DNA of 64,000 bases from Streptomyces mutabilis (GCF_014649815.1 NZ_BMTT01000003.1:310001-374000); one strand, 5' to 3'; shown: positions 51,948-61,732, counted from the first letter of the stretch. Notes: a model not told the origin generated them from the sequence alone. Numbers and translations: made by a program.

Positions 51948-54900
51948 TCAGGCGGCCGGCGCCTCCAGGCGGCTGATGCGGATCGCTCCCCTCGGCTCGC
52001 CGGGGTGGCGGCTGGTCAGCGTGAGGCGGATCTCGGAGCCGCGTACCGCGCCGAAGGTGATGACGGTCGGCGCGTCGGACGCGGTGGCCCAGTCGATCCG
52101 TACGTCCTCGGCCACGCGCCAGGCACGGCCGTCCCGGACGGCGACCTCCACCGTCGCGGGCAGGCTGTGCGCGGCGTCGACGGTGAAGGAGACCTCGACC
52201 CGTTCGTAGGTGCGCCCGCGGCCGTGGTCGACCGACACCCAGTCCTCGGCGCGGGCCCCGTCGAACGCGGGCAGCAGGGCGGTGGCCGCCTTGTGGAAGC
52301 CGTTGGACCAGCCGGTGGCCGGATCGCCGTCCAGCATCGCGGCGGGCAGGGTGTCGGGCCGGCCGGAGTAGCTCGCGTCGGCGTGCGGGGGGTCCACGGG
52401 CGCCGGGTGGTCCGGCCGGAACTGAGGGGCCGGTGTGGTCGCCGGGTCGTCGGAGCGCCGGGCGCGCACGCTCACCGTGCCGGTGCGCAGCCCGTCCGCG
52501 CGGGCGGTCACCCGCAGCGTGCCCGGACGGCTGCCGGAGCGCACGATGGCGAGGGCCTTGCCGTGGAAGGCGGTTCGGGTACTGGCCTGGTAGCGCTCGG
52601 CGCTCTCCTGGCGCCCGTTGTCCAGTCCGGCGAGAGACCCGCCCGCGACGTCGAAGGCGATCAGGTGCTCGGCGCCGGGCACCACCACGCCGCGCCGGTC
52701 GACCACCTCGGCGGTCACGAAGACCAGGGAGCGGCCGTCCGCGGCGACGCTCTCGCGGTCCGGGGTGAGGCGCACCGCGTGCGGGGCACCGGCGGTGCGC
52801 AGCACGTCGGTGGCGACCCTGCGCCCGTCCCGCCGGGCGACGGCCTTCAGTTCACCCGGCTCGAAGGGCACCTTCCAGGTCAGGTGGAGCTTGCCCGCAC
52901 TGCCGTTGGGGCTGGTGTAACTGCCGGGGTAGGGGCCGTCGGTGAAGGTCTTGTCGTCGCCGGTGGCCTCGGTGGTCTCCAGGTACGTGCGGCCGTCGAC
53001 GGTCTTCTTGGTGTCGAAGGTACGGGTGCCCAGGGACCTGCCGTTCAGGAACAGTTCGACGGTGTCGACGTTGGCGTACGCCCAGACCTCGACGGTCTCG
53101 CCCTCGCGGTGGTTCCAGGTCGTCGGCAGCAGGTGGACCATCGGCTCATCCGTCCACTGGCTGCGAAACAGGTGGTACATGTCCTTGGGGAAACCGGCGG
53201 TGTCGACCGCGCCGAAGAAGGACGCCTTGACCGGGAAGACGTCGTACGGCGTCGGTTCCCCGATGTAGTCGATGCCGGACCACAGGAACTGGCCGGCGAA
53301 CCACTTCCGGTCCCGGTCCTTCTTGTGGCCGTACTCGCCGCTCATGGTCCAGGAGGCGAGGTTGTTGTCGTAGGAGGAGGTGGCGCGCTTCCCGGGCGTG
53401 TGGTTCTCGCCGGTGTTGAGGTGTTCGGGCTCCTGGTAGGTGCCGCGGGTGGAGGTCTCGGACGACGACTCGGACTCGAAGAGGAACAGGTGCGGGTAGG
53501 CCGCGTGCAGGTCGTCCACCGACCTGGCGGTGTTGTAGTTGAGGCCGAGTCCGTCGAGTTTGGCCAGCATCAGGTCGGCGGCGGAGCCCTTGACGGGCAT
53601 CCGGCGGTACTTGTCGGAGCCGATGACCAGCGGGCGGGTGTCGTCGGCGGCGCGGATGGCGTCGATGATCCGGTCGGCCATGGCGAGCCCGGCGGTGGAG
53701 GTGGAGTCGGGAACCTCGTTGCCGATGGACCACATGACGACGGCGGGCGAGTTGCGGGCCGCGAGCACCATCTCGGTGGCGTCCTTCTCGCACCACTCGT
53801 CGAAGAACCGGCCGTAGTCGTAGCGGTTCTTGCCGGTGCGCCAGCAGTCGAAGGCCTCCACCAGCATGATGATGCCCAGTTCCTCGCAGACCTCGATCAT
53901 CTCGGGCGCGGGCGGGTTGTGGGAGGTGCGGAAGGCGTTGACGCCCATCGACTTCATGATGGTCATCTGGCGGCGGATCGCGTCGATGCTGACGGCGGCG
54001 CCGAGCGCGCCGAGGTCGTGGTGCAGGTCGACGCCCTTGATCTTGGCGTACGCGCCGTTGAGGTGGAAGCCCTCGTCGGGGTCGACGTGGAAGGTGCGGA
54101 TGCCGAACGGGGTGCGGTAGGTGTCGACGGTCCGCCCGCCGACGCGCAGTTCGGTGTGCAGGGTGTAGCGGTGCGGGTCCGCGAAGTCCCACCGGCGGGG
54201 GCGGGCGACGGTGAGTTCGTGGACCTCGCTCACCTCGCCGGTGACGGCGGTCGTGGAGGCGGCGCGGGCGACCGTGCGCCCGTCGGCGTCCTCGACCCTC
54301 GACCGGACCTCGACCTCGCGCGCGGTGCCCGACGCGTTGACGACGTCGGTCTTCACCCGGACCGTGGCGCGCTCCTCGTCGACCCGCGGCGTGGTGACGT
54401 ACGTGCCCCAGCGCCGTACGTGCACCGGCTCGGTGACGACGAGGCGGGCCTCGCGGTAGATGCCGCTGCCGGAGTACCAGCGGCTGCTCGGCAGCCGGTT
54501 GCGCACCTGGACCGCGAGGACGTTGTCGGTGCGGCCGTCGGTGTGCACCAGGTCGGTGAGGTCGAGGGCGAAGCCCGTGTAGCCGTAGGGGTGGCGACCG
54601 ACCTCGCGACCGTTGCAGTGGACGCGGGAGTCCATGTACACGCCGTCGAACTCGACCGAGATCCGCTTCCCGGCGAGGGCGGGCGGCAGCGTGAAGGTGA
54701 GGCGGTACCAGCCGAGTCCGCCCGGCAGGAAGCCGGTGCCGCTGGTGGTTCCGTGCTCGGTGGTGGGCGTCTGCTCGATGCTCCAGTCGTGCGGCACGGC
54801 GACCTCGCGCCACGCCGAGTCGTCGTACGCCGGGTCGGCGGCGCCGGTGGTGTCCTCGGCGGCTCCGTCGGGGGCGACCAGCAGGAAGCGCCAGCCGTCG

Positions 54901-55034
54901 CGCAGGGGGACGGCGGCGCGTCCCGCACCGCTTCCCGTCGCGTCCGCGGCCCATGCCGAGGGGGCACCCAGCAGCGCCCCGGCCGCCGGTGCGGCGGCGG
55001 AGGCGATCAGGACCGATCTGCGCGTGACCGTCAT
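51948..55034 (-). CDS. Secreted glycoside hydrolase family 2 enzyme (beta-galactosidase-like)
   Basis: A 1028-residue secreted enzyme. A Tat-type signal (VTRRSVLIASAAAPAAGALLG) is followed by a sugar-binding domain (GWRFLL... GLGWYRLTF), an Ig-like domain and a TIM barrel with acid/base Glu in WSIGNEVPD near residue 437. The nucleophile is likely the Glu in FESESSSETS near 525. Two further beta domains and a C-terminal F5/8-type carbohydrate-binding domain (DGDPATGWSNGFHKAAT) follow. Specificity may be beta-galactoside, beta-mannoside or beta-glucuronide. ATG 55034 has GGGAG. A separate promoter with AT-rich sequence lies upstream. Confidence 0.9.
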   Translation of the reverse strand: MTVTRRSVLIASAAAPAAGALLGAPSAWAADATGSGAGRAAVPLRDGWRFLLVAPDGAAEDTTGAADPAYDDSAWREVAVPHDWSIEQTPTTEHGTTSGTGFLPGGLGWYRLTFTLPPALAGKRISVEFDGVYMDSRVHCNGREVGRHPYGYTGFALDLTDLVHTDGRTDNVLAVQVRNRLPSSRWYSGSGIYREARLVVTEPVHVRRWGTYVTTPRVDEERATVRVKTDVVNASGTAREVEVRSRVEDADGRTVARAASTTAVTGEVSEVHELTVARPRRWDFADPHRYTLHTELRVGGRTVDTYRTPFGIRTFHVDPDEGFHLNGAYAKIKGVDLHHDLGALGAAVSIDAIRRQMTIMKSMGVNAFRTSHNPPAPEMIEVCEELGIIMLVEAFDCWRTGKNRYDYGRFFDEWCEKDATEMVLAARNSPAVVMWSIGNEVPDSTSTAGLAMADRIIDAIRAADDTRPLVIGSDKYRRMPVKGSAADLMLAKLDGLGLNYNTARSVDDLHAAYPHLFLFESESSSETSTRGTYQEPEHLNTGENHTPGKRATSSYDNNLASWTMSGEYGHKKDRDRKWFAGQFLWSGIDYIGEPTPYDVFPVKASFFGAVDTAGFPKDMYHLFRSQWTDEPMVHLLPTTWNHREGETVEVWAYANVDTVELFLNGRSLGTRTFDTKKTVDGRTYLETTEATGDDKTFTDGPYPGSYTSPNGSAGKLHLTWKVPFEPGELKAVARRDGRRVATDVLRTAGAPHAVRLTPDRESVAADGRSLVFVTAEVVDRRGVVVPGAEHLIAFDVAGGSLAGLDNGRQESAERYQASTRTAFHGKALAIVRSGSRPGTLRVTARADGLRTGTVSVRARRSDDPATTPAPQFRPDHPAPVDPPHADASYSGRPDTLPAAMLDGDPATGWSNGFHKAATALLPAFDGARAEDWVSVDHGRGRTYERVEVSFTVDAAHSLPATVEVAVRDGRAWRVAEDVRIDWATASDAPTVITFGAVRGSEIRLTLTSRHPGEPRGAIRISRLEAPAA

Positions 55035-55299
55035 GGCGGATCTCCCTCATCAGGCCCAGCAGGGCTCAGAAGTACTCACAACTGATCGTGAACAAACAGA
55101 TTCTGACGTCCTGCCACACGCGCCCGTCAAGGGCACGGAAAGCACTTTCTGTCCCGTGCGGCCCGGCCCGCCCGGTGGCCCGTGGGCCGCCGGGGATGTG
55201 CGAGACCGTTGGTTCCGGTCCGTACCGGCCCCGGACGCACTACGCTTGGGCTCAGGTGACGCGCTGTTCACTGTGGGTGTGCGCAATGGAGTGGCGACG
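55035..55299. other. Divergent promoter region between GH2 and phosphatase genes
   Basis: The AT-rich part (55065-55110) carries ACTCACAACTGATCGTGAACAAACAGATTCTGAC and is the likely promoter/operator of the GH2 gene. The other part is GC-rich and probably the phosphatase leader. No gene is supported, and no CebR-like palindrome is present here. Confidence 0.45.
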
Positions 55300-57678
55300 A
55301 TGAGTCCGGTCAACCCGTCCGACGATGCCGCCACGGCCCGCGCAGTCGTCGACGACTCCGGCACCCTGCGGGAGTGGAACGAGGGCGCCCGCTTGCTGCT
55401 GGGCCACTCGGCCGCCGACGTCGTCGGGCGCCCCGCCGCCGGGCTGCTGGCCGACCGTCCGGACGGCACGGTGCCCGGCCCCGGTGACGAGCGGTGGAGC
55501 GGCACTCTGGCGCTGCGGCACCGCGACGGACGGACCGTGTCCGTGTGGGTGCTCGCCCACCGCAGGTTGCCGGACGGCGGCGGTCCCGGTACCTGGCTCG
55601 CCGTGACCCCGCTGCGCCACGACCCCGATCATGCCGACGACCCGCTGGTCAGGGCCGCTCTCACCCAGTCGCCCTGCGCCACGATGATCTTCGACGACCG
55701 GCTGCGGCTGCGCGGTGTCAACGACATCATGGCGCGTCTGCTCGGCCTGCCGGCCGACCGCCTGCGCGGGCTGCGGCCCACCGACATCGGCAGCAAGCCG
55801 CGGCACGCGGAGCTCGAACGGCACATGCGGCAGGTGCTCGCCACCGGCCTCGGGCACGACATGTACGCCCACCTCAAGGCCACCGGCGAGAGCCGCGCCC
55901 ACGCGTGGCACGCCCGCATCGCGCCCCTCACCGACGCCGGCGGCCAGGTGCGCGGCGTCTGCGTCAGCGCACACGACTTCACCGAGCAGCACCTCGCCCG
56001 GGAGCGGCTGCAGCTGGTCAACGAGGCCAGCGTGCGCATCGGCAGCACACTCGACGTCACCCGCACGGCACAGGAACTGGCCGACGTGTGCGTGCCCACG
56101 CTGGCCGACTTCGTGAGCGTCGACCTGCTGGACCCGCAGGAGCACGGGGACGATCCCCCCGCCGTGCCCGCCCCTCCGGTGGGCCTGCGCCGCGCGGCCC
56201 ACCAGTCCGTCACCCCGGGCTGCCCGGAGGCGGTGGCCGAGCCCGGCCGGCTGGACGTCTACCCGGCCGGCTCGCCCCAGGCCGAGTGTCTGGTCGCGGG
56301 ACGCGCGGTCGTGGCCGCGGTGCCCTCCGGGGATCTGGAGCGGTGGCGGGAGTGGGACCCCGTCCGGGTCCGGCGGGTCGAGGAGTACGGTATTCACTCC
56401 ACGATGTCCGTGCCGCTGCAGGCCCGCGGCACTACCCTCGGCGTCGCGGTGTTCACCCGGTACCGGCGGCCGTACCCCTTCACCGACGACGACCGGCTGC
56501 TGGCCGAGGAGGTCACCGCCCGCGCCGCCGTCTGCATCGACAACGCCCGCCGCTACTCCCGCGAGCGCGAGACGACGCTGACGCTGCAGCGCAGCCTGCT
56601 CCCCCGCTGGCTGCCGCCCACCGCCGCGGTGGAGGCCGCCTCCCGCTACCTCCCGGCAGCGCGCTCCGGGGTCGGCGGCGACTGGTTCGACGTGATCCCG
56701 CTGTCCGGGATGCGGGTCGCCATGGTCGTCGGGGACGTCGTCGGCCACGGCATCCAGGCCTCGGCCACCATGGGCCGGCTGCGCACCGCCGTGCGCACCC
56801 TCGCCGACATCGACCTGCCGCCCGACGAGCTCCTCACCCACCTCGACGACCTGGTCGTCCGGCTGTCCGAGGAATCCGGTGACAACGGCGCCGGCGAGGT
56901 CGGCGCCACCTGCCTGTACGCGGTCTACGACCCGGTGTCGCGACGCTGCTCCCTGGCCCGCGCCGGGCACCCGCCGCCCGTCCTGGTCCCGCCGGACGGC
57001 CCGCCCCGGCAGATCGCACTGCCCTCGGGACCCCCGCTGGGCGTAGGCGGACTGCCGTTCGAGTCGGCCGAGCTGGAGCTGCGCGAGGGCAGCGTGCTGG
57101 CGTTCTGCACCGACGGGCTGATCGTGAGCCGGGACCGGAACGCCGACGCCGGTCAGACACTGCTGCGCGAGGCACTGACCGCGCCCGCCGAGTCGCTGGA
57201 CGGGACCTGCGACCGGGTCCTGCACGCCCTGCTGCCGCCGGGCGGCGCCGCGGACGACGTGGCGCTGCTGCTGGCCCGCACCCGGGGGCTGCCCCCAGGC
57301 CAGGTCGCCACCTGGGACATCCCGGCCGACCCGTCACTGGTCGCCCCCGTACGCAAGCAGGTCATCGAACAACTGTCCGCCTGGGCCCTGCTGGAGGCGT
57401 CCTTCACCGCCGAGCTGGTGGTGAGCGAGCTGGTCACCAACGCCATCCGGTACGGCTCCCCGCCCATCCGGCTGCGGCTGATCCACGACACGGCCACGCT
57501 GATCTGCGAAGTGTCCGACACCAGCCACACGGCGCCCCATCTGCGCCGGGCCAAGACCTGGGACGAAGGCGGTCGCGGGCTGCTGCTGGTCGCCCAGCTG
57601 ACCCAGCGCTGGGGCAGCCGGCACACGACCGAGGGCAAGACCATCTGGGCGGAGTTGGGGCTGCTCGACGAGGAGTGA
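55300..57678 (+). CDS. PAS/GAF/SpoIIE-type PP2C phosphatase with HATPase domain
   Basis: A 792-residue cytoplasmic signalling protein. PAS domains cover about 1-235, with ARLLGLPADRLRGLRP near the second. A GAF domain (about 245-420), SpoIIE phosphatase domain (GGDWFDVIPLSGMRVAMVVGDVVGHGIQASATMG, FCTDGLIVSRD, DDVALLLAR) and a C-terminal HATPase_c (VSELVTNAIRYGS, GRGLLLVAQL) complete it. Such proteins control anti-anti-sigma factors of sigma-B-like pathways in Streptomyces. ATG 55300 has GGAG eight bases upstream. It is the intact paralogue of the decayed gene at 32167. Confidence 0.95.
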   Translation: MSPVNPSDDAATARAVVDDSGTLREWNEGARLLLGHSAADVVGRPAAGLLADRPDGTVPGPGDERWSGTLALRHRDGRTVSVWVLAHRRLPDGGGPGTWLAVTPLRHDPDHADDPLVRAALTQSPCATMIFDDRLRLRGVNDIMARLLGLPADRLRGLRPTDIGSKPRHAELERHMRQVLATGLGHDMYAHLKATGESRAHAWHARIAPLTDAGGQVRGVCVSAHDFTEQHLARERLQLVNEASVRIGSTLDVTRTAQELADVCVPTLADFVSVDLLDPQEHGDDPPAVPAPPVGLRRAAHQSVTPGCPEAVAEPGRLDVYPAGSPQAECLVAGRAVVAAVPSGDLERWREWDPVRVRRVEEYGIHSTMSVPLQARGTTLGVAVFTRYRRPYPFTDDDRLLAEEVTARAAVCIDNARRYSRERETTLTLQRSLLPRWLPPTAAVEAASRYLPAARSGVGGDWFDVIPLSGMRVAMVVGDVVGHGIQASATMGRLRTAVRTLADIDLPPDELLTHLDDLVVRLSEESGDNGAGEVGATCLYAVYDPVSRRCSLARAGHPPPVLVPPDGPPRQIALPSGPPLGVGGLPFESAELELREGSVLAFCTDGLIVSRDRNADAGQTLLREALTAPAESLDGTCDRVLHALLPPGGAADDVALLLARTRGLPPGQVATWDIPADPSLVAPVRKQVIEQLSAWALLEASFTAELVVSELVTNAIRYGSPPIRLRLIHDTATLICEVSDTSHTAPHLRRAKTWDEGGRGLLLVAQLTQRWGSRHTTEGKTIWAELGLLDEE

Positions 57679-57883
57679 CCCAGGGCGCGCACACATCCAG
57701 GGGGTGCGCCCGGAGAAAGCGGCCTGATGCGCGCGCCCGGGGAGCGGCGTCGGCCGGTTCCCCCCGGGGAGTGCGCGCCCTCGTTTCCCGGCCGGTGCGG
57801 CGGGACACTCGAACCCACAGGGCGAACGGTGCCGCCCCGCGCGCCGACCCTGAGCGAGAACCCGACGGGAGTGTGGAACAGCG

Positions 57884-58540
57884 ATGGCCAACACGTCACG
57901 GCCCGTAGGCCGCACCGCCCTGCTCGCGAGCGCGGTCGCGCTCCTCGGACTGGTGGGCGCCTGCGGCGACGAAAGCAGTACGTCGAGTGCCCCGCAACCC
58001 AGCCGGGCCCCCCGCACGACGGCCCCCGACTCCGGCACCGGTACCGCGTCCGGTACCGCCCCGGCGGCGACCGCGGCACCCAGTGACACCGCCGGTTCCG
58101 CCTCCGCCTCCGCCCGCACCGACGGCCGCTGCCACACCTCCGAACTGCGCGCCGCGGTCGGCCGTGTGGACCCGGGAGCCGGACAGCGGAACTTCCCGAT
58201 CGTGCTGACCAACACCTCCGACCGCACGTGCACCCTGTACGGCTACCCGGGCGCCGCCTTCGTCGACGCGTCCGGTGAGCACCTGGGCCCGGACCCGGAG
58301 CGCGCACCCGCCTCTCCGGAGACCGTCACACTGACGCCGGGCAAGAGCGCGTGGGCCGGACTGTCGTTCTCCAGTCCGCAGATCAGCGGCGCCCGCACCG
58401 CCACGCCGGCGGCGCTGCTCGTGACGCCGCCGGACGAGCACGACCCGATCGAGGTGAAGTGGACGGCCGGCGAGGTCCCGGTCGGCGGCGACGAGTCGTC
58501 GGTGTCGCTCTCCGCCCTGGAGGCCGGAACGGGCCCCTGA
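57884..58540 (+). CDS. DUF4232 domain lipoprotein
   Basis: A 218-residue predicted lipoprotein with lipobox LVGAC (Cys27), a Ser/Thr/Ala/Pro-rich linker and a DUF4232 domain (about 85-215). CHTSELRAAV, FPIVLTNTSDRTCTLYGYPG and WAGLSFS are typical of this domain. It is anchored on the outer face of the membrane; function unknown. ATG 57884 has no strong ribosome site visible. It sits alone between the phosphatase and the convergent aldo/keto reductase genes. Confidence 0.85.
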   Translation: MANTSRPVGRTALLASAVALLGLVGACGDESSTSSAPQPSRAPRTTAPDSGTGTASGTAPAATAAPSDTAGSASASARTDGRCHTSELRAAVGRVDPGAGQRNFPIVLTNTSDRTCTLYGYPGAAFVDASGEHLGPDPERAPASPETVTLTPGKSAWAGLSFSSPQISGARTATPAALLVTPPDEHDPIEVKWTAGEVPVGGDESSVSLSALEAGTGP

Positions 58541-58574
58541 GGCGTCCGGGGAGACGCCCAGGGGCGCGCCGTGA

Positions 58575-59543
58575 TCAGTGACCGGCGATCGGGTGCGGCG
58601 CGTACGGACGCTCCAGCTCCTCGATCTCCTCCGCGGTGAGCGCCAGTTCGACCGCCGCCACGGCGTCCTCGAGGTGTCCCGGCTTCGACGCCCCGACGAT
58701 CGGCGCGGTCACCGTGTCCCGGTGCAGCAACCAGGCCAGGGCGACCCGTGCGCGCGGCACCCCGCGGTCGCCGGCGATGCGGGTGACCGCCTCGACCACG
58801 GCGCGGTCGCCCTCCTGGTAGAGCGTGCTGCCGAAGTTGTCGGTGGCGCTGCGTTCGGTGGCGGTGTCCCAGTCGCGGGTGAGCCGGCCGCGGGCGAGCG
58901 GGCTCCACGGCAGCACACCGACGCCCTGGTCGGCGCAGAAGGGCAGCATCTCGCGCTCCTCCTCGCGGTAGAGGAGGTTGTAGTGGTTCTGCATGGAGAC
59001 GAACTTCGTCCAGCCGTGCCGCTCGGCGGTGTACTGCAGCTTGGAGAACTGCCAGGCGTACATCGAACTGGCCCCGATGTAACGGACCTTGCCCGACTTG
59101 ACCAGGTCGTGCAGGGCCTCCATCGTCTCCTCGACGGGCGTGTTCGGGTCGAAGCGGTGGATCTGGTACAGGTCGACGTAATCGGTGCCCAGGCGCCTGA
59201 GGCTGTGGTCGATCTCGGTCATGATCGCCTTGCGGGACAGTCCCGCGCCGTTGGGCCCGGGACGCATCCGGCCGTGAACCTTGGTCGCCAGCACGATGTC
59301 GTCCCGGCGGGCGAAGTCGCCGAGGGCCTTGCCGACGATCTCCTCGCTGGTGCCGTCGGAGTAGACGTTGGCCGTGTCGAAGAAGGTGATGCCCGCTTCC
59401 AGCGCCTGCCGGATCAGCGGACGCGAGGCCTCCTCGTCGAGGGTCCACTCGTGGGTGCCCCGGCCTGGAAGGCCGTACGTCATGCAGCCCAGGCAGATCC
59501 GCGACACGTCCAGGCCCGTCGAACCGAGCTTCACGTACTGCAT
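58575..59543 (-). CDS. Aldo/keto reductase
   Basis: A 322-residue NADPH-dependent reductase of the YajO/AKR type. DTANVYSDGTSEE contains the catalytic Asp and Tyr near residues 50-56, VLATKVHG the Lys and DLYQIHRFD the His. WSPLARGRL and GASKPGHLEDAV are cofactor loops. ATG 59543 has no strong ribosome site. It is last in a same-direction run of P450, ferredoxin, flavoprotein and AKR genes, with a 77-bp gap from the flavoprotein. It reduces aldehydes or ketones. Confidence 0.9.
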   Translation of the reverse strand: MQYVKLGSTGLDVSRICLGCMTYGLPGRGTHEWTLDEEASRPLIRQALEAGITFFDTANVYSDGTSEEIVGKALGDFARRDDIVLATKVHGRMRPGPNGAGLSRKAIMTEIDHSLRRLGTDYVDLYQIHRFDPNTPVEETMEALHDLVKSGKVRYIGASSMYAWQFSKLQYTAERHGWTKFVSMQNHYNLLYREEEREMLPFCADQGVGVLPWSPLARGRLTRDWDTATERSATDNFGSTLYQEGDRAVVEAVTRIAGDRGVPRARVALAWLLHRDTVTAPIVGASKPGHLEDAVAAVELALTAEEIEELERPYAPHPIAGH

Positions 59544-59620
59544 CGTTGCTGCTCCTGTCTTCGGGATCGTCAGTATCAAAGGGGAGCGTACGTCTTCGTG
59601 CGGGCTCCGAGCGGGGCGGG

Positions 59621-60196
59621 TCAGCGCCGTTCGAGCAGGTCCAGCGCCCGCTCCCAGGCGAGATCGGCGCGGGCGCCGTCCTCCCCCTCGCCCGCGCAGG
59701 GGTCGGCGAAGCGCACGCCCATCCCGCGCAGCCGGGTCAGGCTCTCCCGGTACGCGGGATGGGAAGCCAGCGCGTCGGCGACGCACGGCAGGACGGCGAC
59801 GGGGACATCGAGGCCGCACACCTCGCACAGGGTGGCCAGGGCGAGGTTGTCGGCCAGGCCGGCGGCCCACTTGTTGACCGTGTTGAAGGTGGCGGGCGCG
59901 ACCACCACGGCGTCCGGCGCCGGGAAGGGGCGCGGCTCGCCGGGACGGCGCCAGGCCGACCGGATCGGCCGGCCGGTCTGCGCCTCGACGGCGGCGGTGT
60001 CGAAGAAACCGTTCAGGGCGACCGGCGTCGCGAAGACGCCGACCTCCCAACCGCGTTCCCGCGCGGCGGCGATCAGTCCGCCGACGCCGGAAGCCACGCC
60101 GGCGGCGCAGACGACGACGTAGAGGAACGGCTTCCCGAGAACCTCGTTCGTTGCCGGATCGTCGACTTCCTGGATGTTCCGGCCCTGTTCGCTCAC
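59621..60196 (-). CDS. Flavoprotein (CoaC/DFP-like decarboxylase fold)
   Basis: A 191-residue protein of the homo-oligomeric FMN-binding flavoprotein superfamily (PPC decarboxylase, EpiD, dipicolinate synthase). VCAAGVASGVGGL is the FMN-binding start, VVVAPATFNTVNKWAAGLADNLAL the conserved ATxNT-like helix. GTG 60196 starts it (VSEQGRNIQ). It lies between the ferredoxin gene and the AKR gene. A stand-alone role in cysteine decarboxylation or a P450-linked pathway cannot be determined. Confidence 0.8.
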   Translation of the reverse strand: MSEQGRNIQEVDDPATNEVLGKPFLYVVVCAAGVASGVGGLIAAARERGWEVGVFATPVALNGFFDTAAVEAQTGRPIRSAWRRPGEPRPFPAPDAVVVAPATFNTVNKWAAGLADNLALATLCEVCGLDVPVAVLPCVADALASHPAYRESLTRLRGMGVRFADPCAGEGEDGARADLAWERALDLLERR

Positions 60197-60239
60197 CCGG
60201 GAACCTTACTGAACGGGCGGCGGGCGACGCAGGCCGGTG

Positions 60240-60440
60240 TCAGCCCGCCCGCTCCGACACACTGATGGCGCCGACCGGGCACGCCCGGGCCGCCTCCCGC
60301 ACCAGGGCGCTGCCGCCACCGTCCTCCCGCCCCGGCAGCACGGTGCTGTATCCGTCGTCGTCCTGGGCGAACACGTCCGGGGCGGTCAGCGCGCACTGGC
60401 CCGCGCCCATGCAGCTGTCCTTGTCGATGTCGATGTGCAT
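60240..60440 (-). CDS. 3Fe-4S ferredoxin of the P450 system
   Basis: A 66-residue ferredoxin with CMGAGQC and a distant CPVGAI. Three cysteines make a 3Fe-4S cluster as in the P450-associated ferredoxins of Streptomyces. ATG 60440 follows AGGAGG eight bases upstream. It is 12 bp after the P450 gene on the same strand, so it is the electron donor of that enzyme. Confidence 0.95.
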   Translation of the reverse strand: MHIDIDKDSCMGAGQCALTAPDVFAQDDDGYSTVLPGREDGGGSALVREAARACPVGAISVSERAG

Positions 60441-60452
60441 GTCCGGAACCTC

Positions 60453-61673
60453 CTACCAGGCCACGGGGAGTTCGAGCATCCCCTGGATCGTGTCACCGGG
60501 CTTGAAGGGGATTTCCTGAGGTGGAGCGGCCAGGCGCAGCGTGGGCAGCCGGTCGAAGAGGGTGCGCAGGGCGATCTCCAGTTCGGCGCGGGCCAGGTTC
60601 TGGCCGAGGCACTGGTGGATGCCGAAGCCGAAGGCCACGTGGTGGCGGGCCGGACGGTGCCAGTCGAGGGCGTCCGGGTCGGGATAGACGGTCTCGTCGC
60701 GGTTGATGACGGAGGTCGAGAAGACGACGCCTTCACCGGCCCGGACGGTCGTGCCGTCCACGTCGATGTCCTCGGTGGCCAGCCGCAGCAGCCCGTCCGC
60801 GATCGACAGCACGCGCATCAGTTCCTCGACCGCGTCGGGCAGCAGCGAGGGGTCCGCGCGCAGTTCGGCCAGTCGCCGGGGGTGGCCGAGGAGGGTGAAG
60901 GTGCCCAGCGAGATCATGTTGGCGGTCGTCTCGTGCCCGGCGACCAGCAGGATGACCGCGAAGGCGATGAGCTGGTCGCGATCGAACTCCCCTTCGGCCA
61001 CCTGCTTGCGGACCAGGTCGTCCAGCAGACCCTCACCTGGCGAGTGCCGCTTGCGGTCGATCAACTCCCCCAGGTAGGCCTCCAGTCGGTCGCGGGCGTC
61101 CTGGGTGTCGGCCGGCCGGGGGCCGCGCAGCAGCCTGCGGGACTGTTCCTCGAAGAAGTCGTGGTCGGCGTAGGGGATTCCGAGCAGCGCGCAGATCACC
61201 ATCGAGGGCACGGGCAGGGCGAAGGCCGACACGAGTTCGGCGGGCGGTCCCTGCTCGATCATCGCGTCGAGCCGTTCGTCGACGATCCGCTGGATGCGCG
61301 GGCGCAGGGCGGCGGCGCGTTTGAGGGTGAACTCGGGCAGCACCAGCTTGCGCTGGGCGCGGTGCTCGGGGTCGTCGACGCCCAGGAGGGCGGTCCTGCG
61401 CGAGCGTACGGCGGCGAGGCGGGCGGATGTGGCCGGGAAGCCGTCGCGGGTGCGGTCGGTGGACAGCCGCGGGTCGGCCAGCAGCCGGCGGGCGGTGGCG
61501 TGTCCGGTCACCAGCCAGGCCGGGCGGCCGTCGAAGAGGGTGATCCGGGCCAGCGGCCGGGTGGCGCGCAGCGGGTCGTAGGCGGCGGGAGGGTGGTAGG
61601 GACAGGTCCGGTCCTGGGGAAAGGCGACGGGTCGTGTCGCGTTCGCGTCCGTCGTCGTGTCGGTGTCCGTCAT
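60453..61673 (-). CDS. Cytochrome P450 (CYP105-like)
   Basis: A 406-residue bacterial P450. Present are the N-terminal RTCPYHPPAAYDPLR, the I-helix oxygen motif AGHETTA near residue 250, the K-helix ExxR (ELMR) and the heme loop FGFGIHQCLG with Cys near residue 355. Such a sequence fits the CYP105 type, which hydroxylates macrolides, terpenes or xenobiotics. It is followed by its ferredoxin after 12 bp. ATG 61673. A 15-bp palindrome lies 45 bp upstream and probably binds a repressor. Confidence 0.9.
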   Translation of the reverse strand: MTDTDTTTDANATRPVAFPQDRTCPYHPPAAYDPLRATRPLARITLFDGRPAWLVTGHATARRLLADPRLSTDRTRDGFPATSARLAAVRSRRTALLGVDDPEHRAQRKLVLPEFTLKRAAALRPRIQRIVDERLDAMIEQGPPAELVSAFALPVPSMVICALLGIPYADHDFFEEQSRRLLRGPRPADTQDARDRLEAYLGELIDRKRHSPGEGLLDDLVRKQVAEGEFDRDQLIAFAVILLVAGHETTANMISLGTFTLLGHPRRLAELRADPSLLPDAVEELMRVLSIADGLLRLATEDIDVDGTTVRAGEGVVFSTSVINRDETVYPDPDALDWHRPARHHVAFGFGIHQCLGQNLARAELEIALRTLFDRLPTLRLAAPPQEIPFKPGDTIQGMLELPVAW

Positions 61674-61717
61674 GGAAGACCTCGCAGACGAAGAGTGCGT
61701 CGTGCCGATCTTCATTA

Positions 61718-61732
61718 GATGCCCCGGGCATC
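61718..61732. promoter_or_regulatory. 15-bp palindrome in the P450 promoter
   Basis: GATGCCC-C-GGGCATC is a perfect palindrome 45 bp upstream of the P450 start, in the 352-bp gap to the divergent deazaflavin-type reductase gene. Its place fits an operator for a xenobiotic-responsive repressor; that regulator is not encoded nearby. Confidence 0.65.

Noticed and set aside
51423-55085. Open frame of over 1200 codons antisense to the GH2/GH9 genes
   Set aside because: Composition (Val/Gly/Asp-rich, no motifs) is typical of an antisense shadow; GH2 with Tat signal and catalytic motifs is the real gene.
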